Shown: positions 50,188 through 63,100 of the stretch, in pieces
Position numbering within the stretch: position 1 is the stretch's first letter
How the letters are laid out: every line of letters starts with the position of its first letter
Origin: Diadema setosum
Taxonomy: Eukaryota; Echinodermata; Echinoidea; Diadematoida; Diadematidae
Reading direction: 5' to 3'
Length of the DNA: 64,000 nt
Assembly: GCF_964275005.1 (NCBI RefSeq)
Contig: NC_092685.1
Coordinates: 32,540,866 to 32,604,865, forward strand
Made by a program: the position numbers and the translations under genes
Notes under the pieces: model-generated
Databases searched by the model: none
Seen by the model: only the letters and a program-made list of their open reading frames with translations
Told to the model about the DNA's origin: nothing

Positions 50188-53100
50188 TCAGCTGTTGGCC
50201 AAGACAGAGGTGTTGTCTCTTGTGGGGAGACCACTGGGTATGGGCCAGTTGATCTTTGCCTTGTGGGACTTGAATCCAAATCGACAGCCTCTGACACCTC
50301 TTGCCTCCTCATCAGTTTTCATCTTCAGTGGGCTGTCAAAGTCTTCTAGCTCTATCTCTGAAAAGAAGAGAGGAAATAACACGGATGCAATGTTGTTATT
50401 AAAACTTTGTAGTCATTGGATCTGAAATGGTGTATCATAATGATATGAAGAGACAGTACTGGAAGAGACAGTACTGTGACACCAATTTATTGTTTCATCA
50501 ATCAATTTTGCACTTTTGTGAACTGAATTTGGTCAGAGTTGCTATAACATGTACATTTGGCAGTGTGATGTAAATTTTGGAATGGACTTCACTGCGTGCA
50601 TGAGGCTGGAACGCAGCAGCATGGTGCATGCAGTGGGTTCGGAAGTGATGTTGCCAAAATGGCTACCATGGAAAATTTAAGTTGGACATATCCAGGTATG
50701 TGCATCCCTCAAATTCTTGTGACTATCCAATTCAATGTAGATGGCCAGTTTCGTTGTACAGAATCAAATACACAGAATGTTTTAATCTTTGGGTTTGAAT
50801 GAATTACAGGACATTATGCATCCTTCAAATGCACAAAAAACCCTTTGGACGGAACATTTCTGTATATTCCCTCACATGCCATTCATCATCTTTACATCAA
50901 ACAGTAATGCCACTAAGTTGTCCACTCACCTGATGAGTTTCTAAGCAAGTACAATCTGTACGTCTTTGCATCTTCTTCCTCCAGTGCTAGGCGATGTGCC
51001 AGAATTCGACCTACACAAAGACAAAAAGCATTACAAACTATGACAAACAAAAACAACTTACTTGAACATATATTCTATAAAACTGCATTAAGAAGTAGAC
51101 TCATGTTAAAATAGTTACATATAGCTGTTTAATTATCATGATTTTAAACCCAACAATCACCTTAATGAGTTCCAGTGTGACAGGGTTTAATCAGGTCTAC
51201 ACTTCCTAAATTGATAATTATTCATACACTTTATCAGTAATCTAAACAGAAAAAAAAATCAACATGAAAACAAAAATTTAGCTGCACATGATGACTACAC
51301 AGTATTGAAATTTTATACAGGCAGTATATGCCTACTGACAAGATGAACTTTTCTGGCTGTGTGAAGCATGGTGGGATACCTGCAATGCTAAGTTCTTTGA
51401 CACCACTCAACTAATAACAACCATAGCTTTTGTTCTGCTTACTTTTTGACAACTGTTGCATGAAAGATTATAATCACATGAGATTCATGTTTGCAATATT
51501 GGCTTCTATCTGTTCAAATCCCCCAGCTAACAAAAACCTTGATGTTTACAGATTCAAAGGTTAAATGCCGTTTGCCATGACACGTACAGACTTCACTGGC
51601 TACCATGCCTGGAAGCACAGGAAGGGTCTTGAGGCTGATACAGGTCGGATCAAGAGTTGGCGCTGCCAGCACTGTCAGGAAACCTTTGGTCTCTGTGTTT
51701 GTCTCCTCCTCAAACTGCTTCAGTACACATACTAAATTGCAGATAAACAAAAATTATAATGAATACATTAAAGCAACGATTAGAAAAAAAACCCAAAACA
51801 CCACATATTTAGTAATACATAGCATGAGGATTACATAGTAGGAAAAAAAAAAAGGCTCATAGTAAAGCAAATACTTACAGAACTTCTAGTTTTCACACAA
51901 AAATATAGACATATGTTGAAAAGCAACATACATTTTGTAGGTGGAGATAAACTACAAAGCTAAATGCCACTGCTGGGCAGTCACAACACTCACATACATG
52001 CACGCACACACGCGCACACACACACACACACACACACACATGATCCTGTTTGGTTTTCTGGAGTGAACTTATTGCACTCCCGGAAAAAATGGGAACTTAC
52101 ATAAACATTGGATAACACAAATGATTGACACGTAATCTTCAATCTAACAATTAAGTGTATTAGTCTACACTGTGTGATCGCAGAAAATGAGATGATTTTC
52201 AACTAACACAAGGAAATAATACGGTAATGATTTACTGTACAGACTAGACTGTGTGTTGTAGAAGTGAGAGAAGACACTCACTGGCACTGCTCAGTGTGGT
52301 CAGGTAGTAGCCTCCTTCCCCTGATAGCATGGCTGGATCTAGGAGCCCCCACATGTAGTCAGCTTCAATCTCAATACACATCATCTCACACTGGACAAGC
52401 ACGTAGATCAGCATGGGTAGAAAGTCTGCATTGAGGTAAAAAAAATCAGACAGTTCAAGTTAGATTTCTGCAGAATGTCGCACAAATCTGTTTGTGTGTG
52501 ATTAGCTTTCACTGATACTTTGCCTCACACTATATGGTATGACTAAACCCTGCTATTTTGTTGAAAATTTTAACACTGCCTTTTACATACTTTTTTGATG
52601 ACAACTACAAGGATGCCAACAATCATCATACTCAAATCAAGAGGTTCCACAGAGCAAACAGGGAGACATATGTATGATACACACATATCGAAATAAGCAA
52701 AACATTCCAAAATTGGGGAGGATTTTATATTGTCAGGCTTTGATCTATATTGAAAATATCATGTTGTAGAAAGTCCCTCTGCAACATGATTTCTCTACAT
52801 ATCCCTCTGCACAAACATACAAGAATAGTCTCTTCCTGGATGGTCAACTTCTTTTCCCAGGTCTTGTCAGACATTCAGCTCTATCATTACAACAGGCCAC
52901 TAGCTAGACTTCAAACTGTCTTGTCTGCTTCGTTTTAAATCATACAATTCGAAAAACAATATCAATTGAAATATTCAACATAAAAATTCACAAACACGCC
53001 CCTCCTAGAATTATGTTTCATACATCAATAACCTGGGAAATATATACTGTATATGATATGCTGCATAAGCATTTTGTTAGAGAGAATCAAGACAGAACTC

Positions 53101-55126
53101 ACCATCTGCTCCCATAGAATTTGTCACCTTTCGGCCACAGTTCTTGTCCCGAACCTGAGCAGGAGAACAGACAATAGTAGGGATATCAGCCAATGCCAAA
53201 CTGAGGGACACAGTTTAACACAGAACTTGTGATTATTGTCAGGTTCTAATTCTGGATTTCCAACACTACCAAGTGCTCCTAAATTCTCGAATTGATGACT
53301 GAATGTGACTCGGTCTAGAGGACCTTGGGAGAGATACATACACCATGGACCGATGCATACACTGACTACTACGGCCAGCGCATGCGCACACAAACATCTT
53401 ATCCGTTGATATGGGATTTGAAATTTGTGCGCATGTGATGTGTTCGCATGCACTGGCTGTAGTATTCAGTGTACATGGTGTATGTAGCTCTCCCAAGGTC
53501 CTCTCGGCCGAGTCACATGCAGTCATCAATTTGAAAAGAAAGGGACTATAGGCAGAACCAAACGTTGCCCGAAGCCTGTTTTCAATACTTCACCTTAATT
53601 GGTATGTCTTCAAATTGAAGAATTTTTGGAATTTTAAGTTAACATTTATCTCGCGATACTAAATCTGTCATGATCCTGAATGCTATACAATGCGAAGCCC
53701 GATTACGCTATGCGTATGGGACTGCTGGTCGCTATGCGTATGGGGTTGCTGGTCGCAGTTAATTGCATGATTACTAAGACATGAGAGCACTTTGGGGCGA
53801 GTAAGTCTCACAGTGTTAGTTATATGAAAGGTACTTTAACCTGAAACACAAACTAAGACAAGGAAATTTTTGAGGTACCAAAACTTTTTATTATCTTTAA
53901 CAGCATCAAAATCATTCATCTTCTTCCTACAGTCCCTCAATTTCTCCCACCTCAGCTCTGCCTCCTCCTGTGTCTTCTCCATCCTTTTCTCATTTTATGT
54001 TTCAAATTTTTTTTCGCCCAAGTTTTCCCACTTTTGGACTGAGTTTGCATCATTTCTTGTCACAATGCAGGGCATTATAAAAGATATCTCAATTGTCAAA
54101 ATGGGCATTTGGGCATGGGTCCATTCACATCACCTGCCCAACAATGAATTTCACTTGTCCCATACAAGGGGGTGAGTGACTTTGTAGCACCCTGCTTGAA
54201 CTATTTCATCCCTGCAGCACCCAAAGGAACTCTTTCATCCATTTGCCCTGTTCTGAAAATGGTCCCATACTCACTGTGTTGTAGATGGCAGAAACAATCT
54301 TAAGGAGTAGGTCCAGCTTCCTGAGAGGTGAGTATGCCTCTTGCAGCTCTGAGAAGAGTCTCTTGATCTCCTCCAGGTCTTTTCCCTGGGGTGGGATGTA
54401 ATTTGGCTGCACAGAAACCAGAACAAGAACAGTCAGTGGCTTAGCATTATGATTTCTCATTAACCATAGGGGAAAGAGCCCTAGATCTGGTTGTCACCAT
54501 GTCATCATAAATTGTAATTGTAAGCTGGATGTAACATGATACCACCCATTGTGCGGAAGACACACGGACTTGGAAGAGCTGCTGAATAAACACTCTCACA
54601 GCTTACATCGTCTCAACAATGTCTCCTCATTACCAAGCATTCTCACTCCTAATTAAAGGCATATAAATGCCAAGACAGCGACATCATGGAATAATCAGCA
54701 ACAATCAGAATGTAGCACACACAAGACAATAAAGAATATGCCTGTGCATGCTACTGTTTCTATTCAAAGTATTGAGGAAGTGAAGTGGCCAGCAAAACAC
54801 ACTTTACTTATGTCTAGCAAGAACACAATAGGATAAGTTATCGATCAATCAATATCACAAGGTTACTTCCTGCACAACACACTTGTCTCGGCCTTCAATT
54901 AGAACAAACTCAAGTCTCACCTTGATTCCAAGTTCCTCTGGAGATTTGGACTTTGCCTGCATGATGTTGTGATCCATCAGAGCCATGGATCCATTCCTGC
55001 ATGACAAGAAGGGGAAAAAGTATGGAGAAACATGACAGGTGTATCATTAAGAATGTCAGATGGATAGATGAATACAAAAAAAAAAAAATAAAAATAATTA
55101 AAAAAAATAGATAAATAAATAAATAA

Positions 55127-55200
<74 letters not shown>

Positions 55201-55343
55201 TCCCTAGTTGGCACCTTAGGGAGACAACTGGTCATTAAGGAGACAATTTTCGTGTCTCCATTGCGTAAACTGCCATTGAACATGTATATAACAAATTTGC
55301 ATATAAAACAAATGGAAATGTCTTCCAAATGACCCATCTAGGA

Positions 55344-55392
<49 letters not shown>

Positions 55393-58300
55393 TAAAGATG
55401 GACACAAATACAGGTAGACTGATAGATATACAGACAGATCTATATCTATATATATTATATATATATATATATATACATACATATTATATTTCGACAGACT
55501 GATGAGATGGCAGAAAAAAACCAATTGATGATCATGCCAAGGAAGAGCCAGCGAAACATGTTCAGTTCAAATTGAATTCATAATGAGACAGAAAGCAGAG
55601 AGAGAAGAATGGGCTATTAGCATTATCTTGTTTTGAGTTGAAGAGGTCAATGCAGGTTAACGGTATAAAGTGTGTTTGTGCTCATAAAATAAAAGTGAGA
55701 TCAAGGGCAATATGGTCATTAAACTGGGTAACAATGGCCATTGCAGTACACTGCCCTCAGTCTTACTGAAGCCTCCAGAATTGTAATACTGAGACCAGTT
55801 CATCACAATGACTTTTTATATGATGATCACTACAATCTTCTGAACTGATTTTCACTGCTCACCATATAATAAGCATAGGGAAGTGACTCTTGATGATCAC
55901 ATTATTCTAAATGGGGCAGTTTCCCTCAATATGTATCATGTGATTCAGCACTGCAAAAAGACTAGTGAGCCATTCGGTGAAAGTTTGAGGAAAACTGGGA
56001 CAATCCATTCCTAATTCATGAATAACCTGTTAATGAACGACCAGTTTCTAAGATATGGTATGACAAATATCATTGGTATAATCTTCTGGAGGAGCAAGAT
56101 CAAGTGTCTTTTGATTTAAAAAAAAAAATGTGAGATTTATATTTCTTCACACTTCTTTTACTGTGACATTATGAATGGATGATGAGTCTCATCTAGAGTT
56201 GGGGCCATGGAATCCACAAAAATTTAAACATTTATGCTTTTGAATACATCATTGATTTTCCTCAAACTTTAACCTAGTGTTTCACTAATCTTTCTGAATC
56301 AATTGAATCTAAAACTGGATTTGAGAGAGAAAAAAAATCCCCTTAAACTGTTGATATAAAATACAAACTACCAGACACATGTATGTGTAATATCTGAGCA
56401 CTGGACATTCCTACACTACGACTGCGCAATGAACTTCTTACCTGTTGTACTCATTAAGACAACTCATACTGATGTCAGACTGGAGTGGTGCCAGGACACA
56501 TTGGTGAAGGGTGCCCTCTACGATCGCCTCCAAGCTGCTTGCATCCAATTCACTGGCATACTGCAGAACACAGTAAGATGCAAAATGTTACTACACAGAG
56601 ATTCAAGCAATGTCAACTAGACCAGAGGAAATGACATAGTTTGCTGAGTCAGAAAACGTTACAGACATATCATCATGAAAAATGCTTGCATCATCACAAC
56701 ATACTTGGGTCATGCATCAACAGCCTTGTGTTCTATACTACGCTGCCACAAAAGAATTAATTGCAGACAACTAGACAACAAAAGACAAAGTGTTGATTTT
56801 CGCACTGCCACATGGTAGAGGCACTAGATGTATCAATGTTAAGTCTCCTCAAATGCACATCAAATGAAGAGTTATTGATAAGTGATATGAAGTCAGAAAA
56901 AAAAAAATGTAAAATGGACTTTTGATGTTTACTAATCACCCACAATATCTTCTGCAACATACATGCACATTGAGGTCATCATCACTGATTTATGATCTGT
57001 GACACAGGATCCACATAAAAAAGATTCACTGTGAATATAAGCTTAAAGAGCCCTCTACCCCTTTCATCTATCCCGTGCTATTTATCACTGATGCACATAT
57101 TTGCAGACAACCAGGAACAGAAAACAAGTTCTCTACCTTGTTGATGACAGCATTAACCTCTGGCTCCCTGTTGTTCAAGAGGTAGTTCTTGGTGCCACTC
57201 ATGAACTGTCGCACACTTCGGAGCACCACCTCTGGTTTATCTGTCTCACACTTCTCCTCTTGAGTTCGGATGAAGCTGTGAACCAGGGCCCCCAGCCCAA
57301 TGCTGCTGTCTGTGCTGCTCTTTGCCACCACCCTACCATGAGGAAACAGGTGGGAATAGTTGATTGATATGAAAGTAGCAGTTTCTGTGAAACATTTCAT
57401 ATCAGTCACCTACATTCCTTCTGTTGCATTCTACCATTAGTATTCTTGCATCACACACATTCCTCTGAGTTAAAACATTACATACATGTATGCACCTTGT
57501 ATTTATTTCTTGAGTGATACTTTATTCTGTCCATGAGCTTCACTGTCAACTAACAGTAACTACTGCATCAAAATGAAATAAGATTATCTTTATACGCTGT
57601 CTATGCGACAATGCACACACTCATACACACAATATAGGGAAAGAAAAACAAGAAAGACTGGCTTTGGTAATGTTGAGGAGTTAAGTAAAAGACTCGATAT
57701 AGACAAATTTCAATATATGAGCTCTAGGAGGGGAGGGCAAGCTGCTATGAACATGCTGAAGTTGCTTTTTTCCTGGCTTTCCCAGGCAACTACCATAGTT
57801 CTACTTGTGGCCTCTGCTGAATGAAGCAAGATTGTTACGCCATCATGCTAGCTTTTGGAGCTGATGGCAAGATGGGTGTACAATCATGTGCAATATGTTC
57901 CACCCATAGTATCTCAAGCTACAAGTGGCTGCATCAATACTAGCAATACCTGAAACTAAAACTATCAGCCTCACACTCAGAGGCAAGGCAAAATTGCTTA
58001 TCATCATTTAGTGCATCCCTGATCACTTGTGTTGCAGCCCAGATTTCAACCCTTTACACAGTAAACACCAGCGATTATCACTGTACAAGCAGAACGAGTC
58101 ATATATTTCCTCAGTGTTTGATCACTACTGCAAGGCCACATCTGTCAAAAATCTGTTGCATCACCTGGCCCACTAGGGGCCCACAGCACAGTGTGGTGAA
58201 TCAAATATACCTCCCAATGATCTCAATTGGGAAGGAAGTGGTCATTTGTCCTCTTTCAGATTCTGTTTTCAGGTCAGGTTTAGCACAACTTCATGCTAAT

Positions 58301-60127
58301 CCCTCAGAACTCTAACAGGACTTTATTAAAAAACCAAGTCATCTTTTTAAGGGGTGTGTCAGTTTTGCCCCTTTATACTGTCCTTCAAAGAATGATGTCA
58401 ATCTGTCAGTTTGGCATAAGATATGTGGAATAAATTACGCATTATCTTCAATCTCAAGCAAAGAAAATATGATGTAATACCAGTCATATATGAAACAGTT
58501 CCACAGTTCTAGGTACATTAATTTTGTTGTTATGGTTGTTTAGTGACTTAGCAAACTTTGTGAAGGGAGGAGGAAGAGAGAGAGAGAGGTCTGTATCGCC
58601 ATAGTGACTCATGCTACCGTGACTCATAGCAAGATAAAAAGATCACTGTCTGGCATTCTGCAGATCAAGCCTGTGTGTCAGTCCTGCCCCTGAACACGTC
58701 TTTGATGATATGGGACAAGGACAACGTGCATTTCAACAAGTATCTATCATCTTCAATCACACACACACAAACACATGAAGTCTTCCCTATCCCTTTTCAC
58801 TTGATGTTTTCTCCCTTCAGGATGCAGACAATCAGATATCTGAATTTCTGTGTTATTTGCTTTTACTGTAAAATTTTAACTACAGTACAGCTTTGTTTAC
58901 ATCTGTTCAATTTCCAACAACCAACTGCATTATATGATGAATTCTGTTGACTATTTTGAAATATTCTGCAACGTGTCTGCCCTTAAACTTCCTGACATGT
59001 CATATTCTTATCTGAGTTTAACTGGAAACAGGACTTAGTTCTGGTTTATCTTGAAATTTGCTCTGGGTGAAAAAACACGATCATGTCGTAGATGTGATTA
59101 AGAGCATACTCTAAATGAACTAACTTAGTTCTTGAGATGTAAGTGTAAAAGATACTTCAAATGATGTTTAACTTAGAACGTTTCTACATTTTCTCATGCA
59201 ATATTAGGATCATGAAGTAGAAAGAAAAAAAGTGCTACAGCTTGCAAACACCTACTCCTCCCTATACATCGATACACACTTTGCGTCATCAGTCTCATGT
59301 ATAACCTGTGATTGAGTGTGCTTACGGCACCTGCTTCACAAGCTCAAAATAGATGCCACCAGAAGCCAAACAAAGCTTGCTGAGTCATTTCATTTCAGGG
59401 CCCACTGGACTTTGAAAAAACATGAAGCTATTAACAATGACAACAAAGGGAATTCAAAGAAGGGTCTCTGTACCTCTTGCTCTGATTGGCTGAAAGCCAC
59501 TTTTTGCCTGATTTGTTGAAATGCCTGTGACTTTTGACGAATCAGGGCCCAGATCCAGCTCACACTTTGAGATAGTCTGGGCACGGTGACAAACACTGGC
59601 CTTTACAGACAATGGATCATCTCTCTTGTGATTGTTAACATATTATCTTGATATCATAACTTGACTTCATCAAGGTGTAATGTGTCATCTCTCTCTCTCT
59701 CTCTCTCTCTCTCATACAAACACACATAAGCACACACACATGTCATTCTCTTGTGTTAACATTTGAGGATTTACATTTTCATGTACTGACTTTTACTATT
59801 TCTCATCTTACATCACCATTCAAATTCATAATTCCAACATTCATAATGTATAGCTTTCTCTCATCTTTCAGTGACCATTAAATGCGTTGTAATCGCTGCC
59901 TCAAAGTCATTTTCAATGTCACACTGCCCCTTGCAAGCACCACACTGCACATATTACCCCATGACCACTCCACACTGACCCCACCCAAACCCTGGAGTGG
60001 CCCTGGACTGCACCCCTGTCTCACCTCAGGATCGTCTCTTGGATGTCCACACTTGGGTCCCGCTTCCGACTTTTGCCCGAGGATATCCTGTGTAACCTCT
60101 CGCTGGCCTTCTCTGATCCCTTCTTGG
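50188..60127 (-). CDS. RIN/Sprint-type Rab5 GEF, C-terminal half (5' partial)
   Basis: RIN proteins bind Ras and act as exchange factors for Rab5 GTPases in early endocytosis. Exons in coding order: 60127-60025, 57332-57137, 56560-56442, 54996-54921, 54406-54275, 53154-53103, 52425-52282, 51731-51588, 51010-50930 and 50357-50188. All have AG/GT borders and matching phases, giving 404 aa. The RH region shows [12 protein letters not shown] and the [11 protein letters not shown]-type block (here [13 protein letters not shown]). The VPS9 domain includes [51 protein letters not shown] and [13 protein letters not shown]. The Asp of ADDFLP and the Tyr of GGYYLT, which correspond to catalytic residues of Rabex-5, are both present, so GEF activity is expected. 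The RA-like region spans [17 protein letters not shown] and RLYLLRNSS, and the protein ends SVLANS. The first visible exon starts in phase 2, so the SH2 and proline-rich parts should lie beyond 60127; none were found before 64000. Which vertebrate RIN is closest is not clear. Confidence 0.93.
53291..53530. mobile_element. Palindromic MITE in a RIN intron
   Basis: The arms of about 105-115 bp pair closely. The left arm starts ATTGATGACTGAATGTGACT, then GAGGACCTTGGGAGAGATAC and ATACACCATG. The right arm is its inverse, ending AGTCATCAAT. The centre contains GCGCATGCGCACAC. It lies between RIN exons 54406-54275 and 53154-53103 and is unrelated in sequence to family P. No coding capacity and no clear target duplication were seen. 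Confidence 0.7.
55134..55480. repeat. Cluster of AT/TA microsatellites in a RIN intron
   Basis: Three TA tracts (about 55134-55200, 55346-55382 and 55438-55476) lie in the intron between exons 56560-56442 and 54996-54921. Tyr/Ile-rich open frames here are artefacts. Confidence 0.95.
55960..56335. repeat. Dispersed repeat family R, copy 3
   Basis: Two inverted blocks are visible: 'gtgaaagtttgaggaaaactgggacaatcc' near 55977 and 'gattttcctcaaactttaacc' near 56253. This suggests a palindromic element. The right side ends in 'tccccttaaa'. The copy lies in a RIN intron. Confidence 0.5.
57333..60024. other. RIN intron between the first two visible exons
   Basis: The exons on either side join in phase (AG|G), so no coding exon is required here. 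Contents include (AG)n near 58576 and (CT)n with CA repeats at 59690-59740. Nothing else was recognised. Confidence 0.55.
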
Positions 60128-63100
60128 CTGTGTGGGTTCATACAAATCAAAGCTGACATAGATTAGAAGGAGTGGGCAAGATATCAGGCTGACTACGCAA
60201 GATGTTAACAAGAGATATAAATATATGGAAAGACGTGTAACAATTCATATAGAAAGGACAAATAGAATGGAGAATATGTGTGTGTATGTGAGAGAGAGAG
60301 ATAAGGGAAAAAGAACAGAATGATGAAGAGGAAGGGGAAAAATGAGTGTAAAAAATATGACATACATAGTCCAAATTCACAAAGAAGAACAGAAAAACAA
60401 AACATAATTAAAAACAAAAGTGTTCAGTGCCAATGGGGTAAGTAAAAGAAAAAATAGAGCAGAAGAATGAGGTTCACCTTCATTGAAATCATAGAACAAA
60501 TTCATGGGAGAATAAATGGAGAAAAATATGTACTAGACAATTAAATACATTTTTTTTTTTTTTTAAATAGACACACGGGTGTAACGACAAAAACAATAAC
60601 ATTTGGAACTTTGAAACTGAAGATGTGCTTGGCTGAAAGTAAACATGAGGTTGAACAAATTGGGGGGGGGGGGGGAGAATCGACATCAAGAAGCAAGTAT
60701 AGCAAGGTCAGATTTAAAAAAGAAGAAGAAAGAAATATGATGAAAAAGAGAGAGAAGGGATATATGGCCAGAAACAAAGACAAACAGTAGAGTAGAGGGT
60801 ACTTGAAAGTTGGTCAGTAAGAACACAACAGGATGTTTCTGAGTTGTCTTACATAATTCAATGAATGTGTATGCAGGGAATAACAGGAAATTAAATAACA
60901 TTAACAGTAGCTACTTAAAGATATTGAAACATAGCAGAGACCCCCATAGATATAGGATGCATACCTAATAGATGATCGTTAATCAAGTGCACATAGCATG
61001 TACAACAAATAATAGAAGCATGGACCTACTACACATGGACATTCATCGCTTGTTAACTAATTCATGTACCTGTTTCTGTCAAAAGCGTTACAAAAGCATT
61101 TTAAACATGCTTTCCTGCATTGATCTTATCATCAGTGCCGACAGCCAGCCTGGATAAAAACAAGACAACGCTTTGAGAAATCTAAAAACTACATGCGCAG
61201 AAGATAGTAATTCTCTTAAATCAAGACAAATGCATGTGCAGTTGTAGTGTACATTGGAAAATTATCGCTCAAGTAATTTCATTTGCGAAATGTGCGTACT
61301 TTACAAGAGAAAGCGATCATTTTGGCAGGTTGATTGTGATTTGTAATCTAATTTTTCACATTTTTTGCACATTGCTCCGAGTAAACGTGGACAGTAACCG
61401 TAGATGACATGTATGTCCTATCATTAAGCCGTATGATGTTACATGCTTGTCCACAAGTGTCCACTTCAGTAATTTTCAGTTTTGTGACAGGAAAGCGGTC
61501 ATGTTTTCAGGTTTGCTGCTCCCTTTCATCGGTGTTTATTCAGAGGCAGTTGAGTCTGAAAAGGCACCTTAGCAAAATAAGACTGCAATGAGGGAAATAA
61601 TTCTTTTGTCAGTGACGATGCACGACTTGCACAGTCGTCATTATCCAAGCACCTGAATGTACTCATCAAGATATGCACATAATCAGGTGGCAGCGGTGAT
61701 GATGGGATCAAAGAAGGACCTTTGTTACTAGTCCATGTGTGTAGTAGTAGGTCCATGATAGAAGCCAGTAATATACTACACAGTAACACTGCATTTACAT
61801 CAAACAAAGTCAGAACTACTGTCTTTATCATGCTAGACACATTACAAGTGAGGAAAAATTGGCATTTACTCTTTGCCAGAGTGACTTCAGTGGGGATTGA
61901 ATAATGGGAATTATGGCACATTGAAGATGACACACTCCCTTTGGCTACCTGAACCAATGACAACTCAATTTGGGTTATTGCAGCACATCATAAATATGTC
62001 CAAACCTTGCCCAAAAGACCTCATAATGTGTTTTTAGTACTGAGATATAAAAGTATTTCCTAAACTTTGTTTAATCTTTATTCAAACTAGATGGAATGTC
62101 TGATTTCTTCAGGTTTTCCTGGACAAAAGATTTCAACTTGTGGCATAAACTAAGCAAACTGCTTGTTTATTGGATGATGTGGTTCAGTTACCAATGTGAT
62201 GTATTCTTACACCAACCACCTTCGGCGTATCTTTTCCCCAACATCTGTGATGATTAATACATGGCTAAGACATTCTAGCTCTATGAAGATAATACTTCCC
62301 TTTGAAGCCATTTAAGATTTTAGCCATAGAGATTTTATCCAAAACATCTCTGTGGACTCAGATGATGCAAAAATATTTGAAGAACACATTAATTACATTT
62401 GAGGAAACTCAGATAATCCATTCAAAGGTTATAAATATGTTAAGATTTGGTCAAATCCATGTGCTGTCATTGCAGGATAAAAAAAAAAATAAAAAAAAAA
62501 AAAAACTTGCAAAAAGGTACACAATCCTTTAAGGTATTACTACCTTTTACAGAATAATATTCTTTCACCTGCCTTCTACGGAGGAACACTTAGTCATGAG
62601 CTCTTTCATTATGCTATATTTCTAAAAATATGAAAACATGTGGAATTCTCTTAATATCCCCAAATTTATCATCACATATTTTTTTTTACAGTTTTCTTAT
62701 CCAATGATGATGACACATTATTTTATTCAAAACATCAAAATTCATACTTTTTGAATGGCTTTATATCAAACTTAACTGATGTATTCTTATAAATTTCTGT
62801 ATCTACAGAATCAACACAAAATTTGGGGGTAAATTCCCCTTTAAAAGAGGATGTGCTATTTTTGTGTTTCTATACAACCACTTCCTCTTTCTTACAGCTA
62901 AGATCTACAAGGCAAAATGACTGTGAGGGTTCAAAGGCTGAAAGAGTGTGGTCTTGTCTGGTTTCTGCACATTCAGAGTGGTGTGCTTGTCAGATACTGA
63001 AAAAAAATCTTACCTCACACTGTTAACCACTAACAACAACCTACACAATAGTCAATCCATGTTTCACACCATGTCAAATATGCAGCTCTCTAAATGCATG

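Noticed and set aside
59878-60166. Open frames of about 94 codons on both strands
   Set aside because: They are shadow frames over the 103-bp RIN exon at 60025-60127; a third frame gives the phase-compatible coding exon.
62990-63090. Missing RIN upstream exon ending near 63013
   Set aside because: The donor-like GTAAG is good, but the upstream sequence has stops in every frame.
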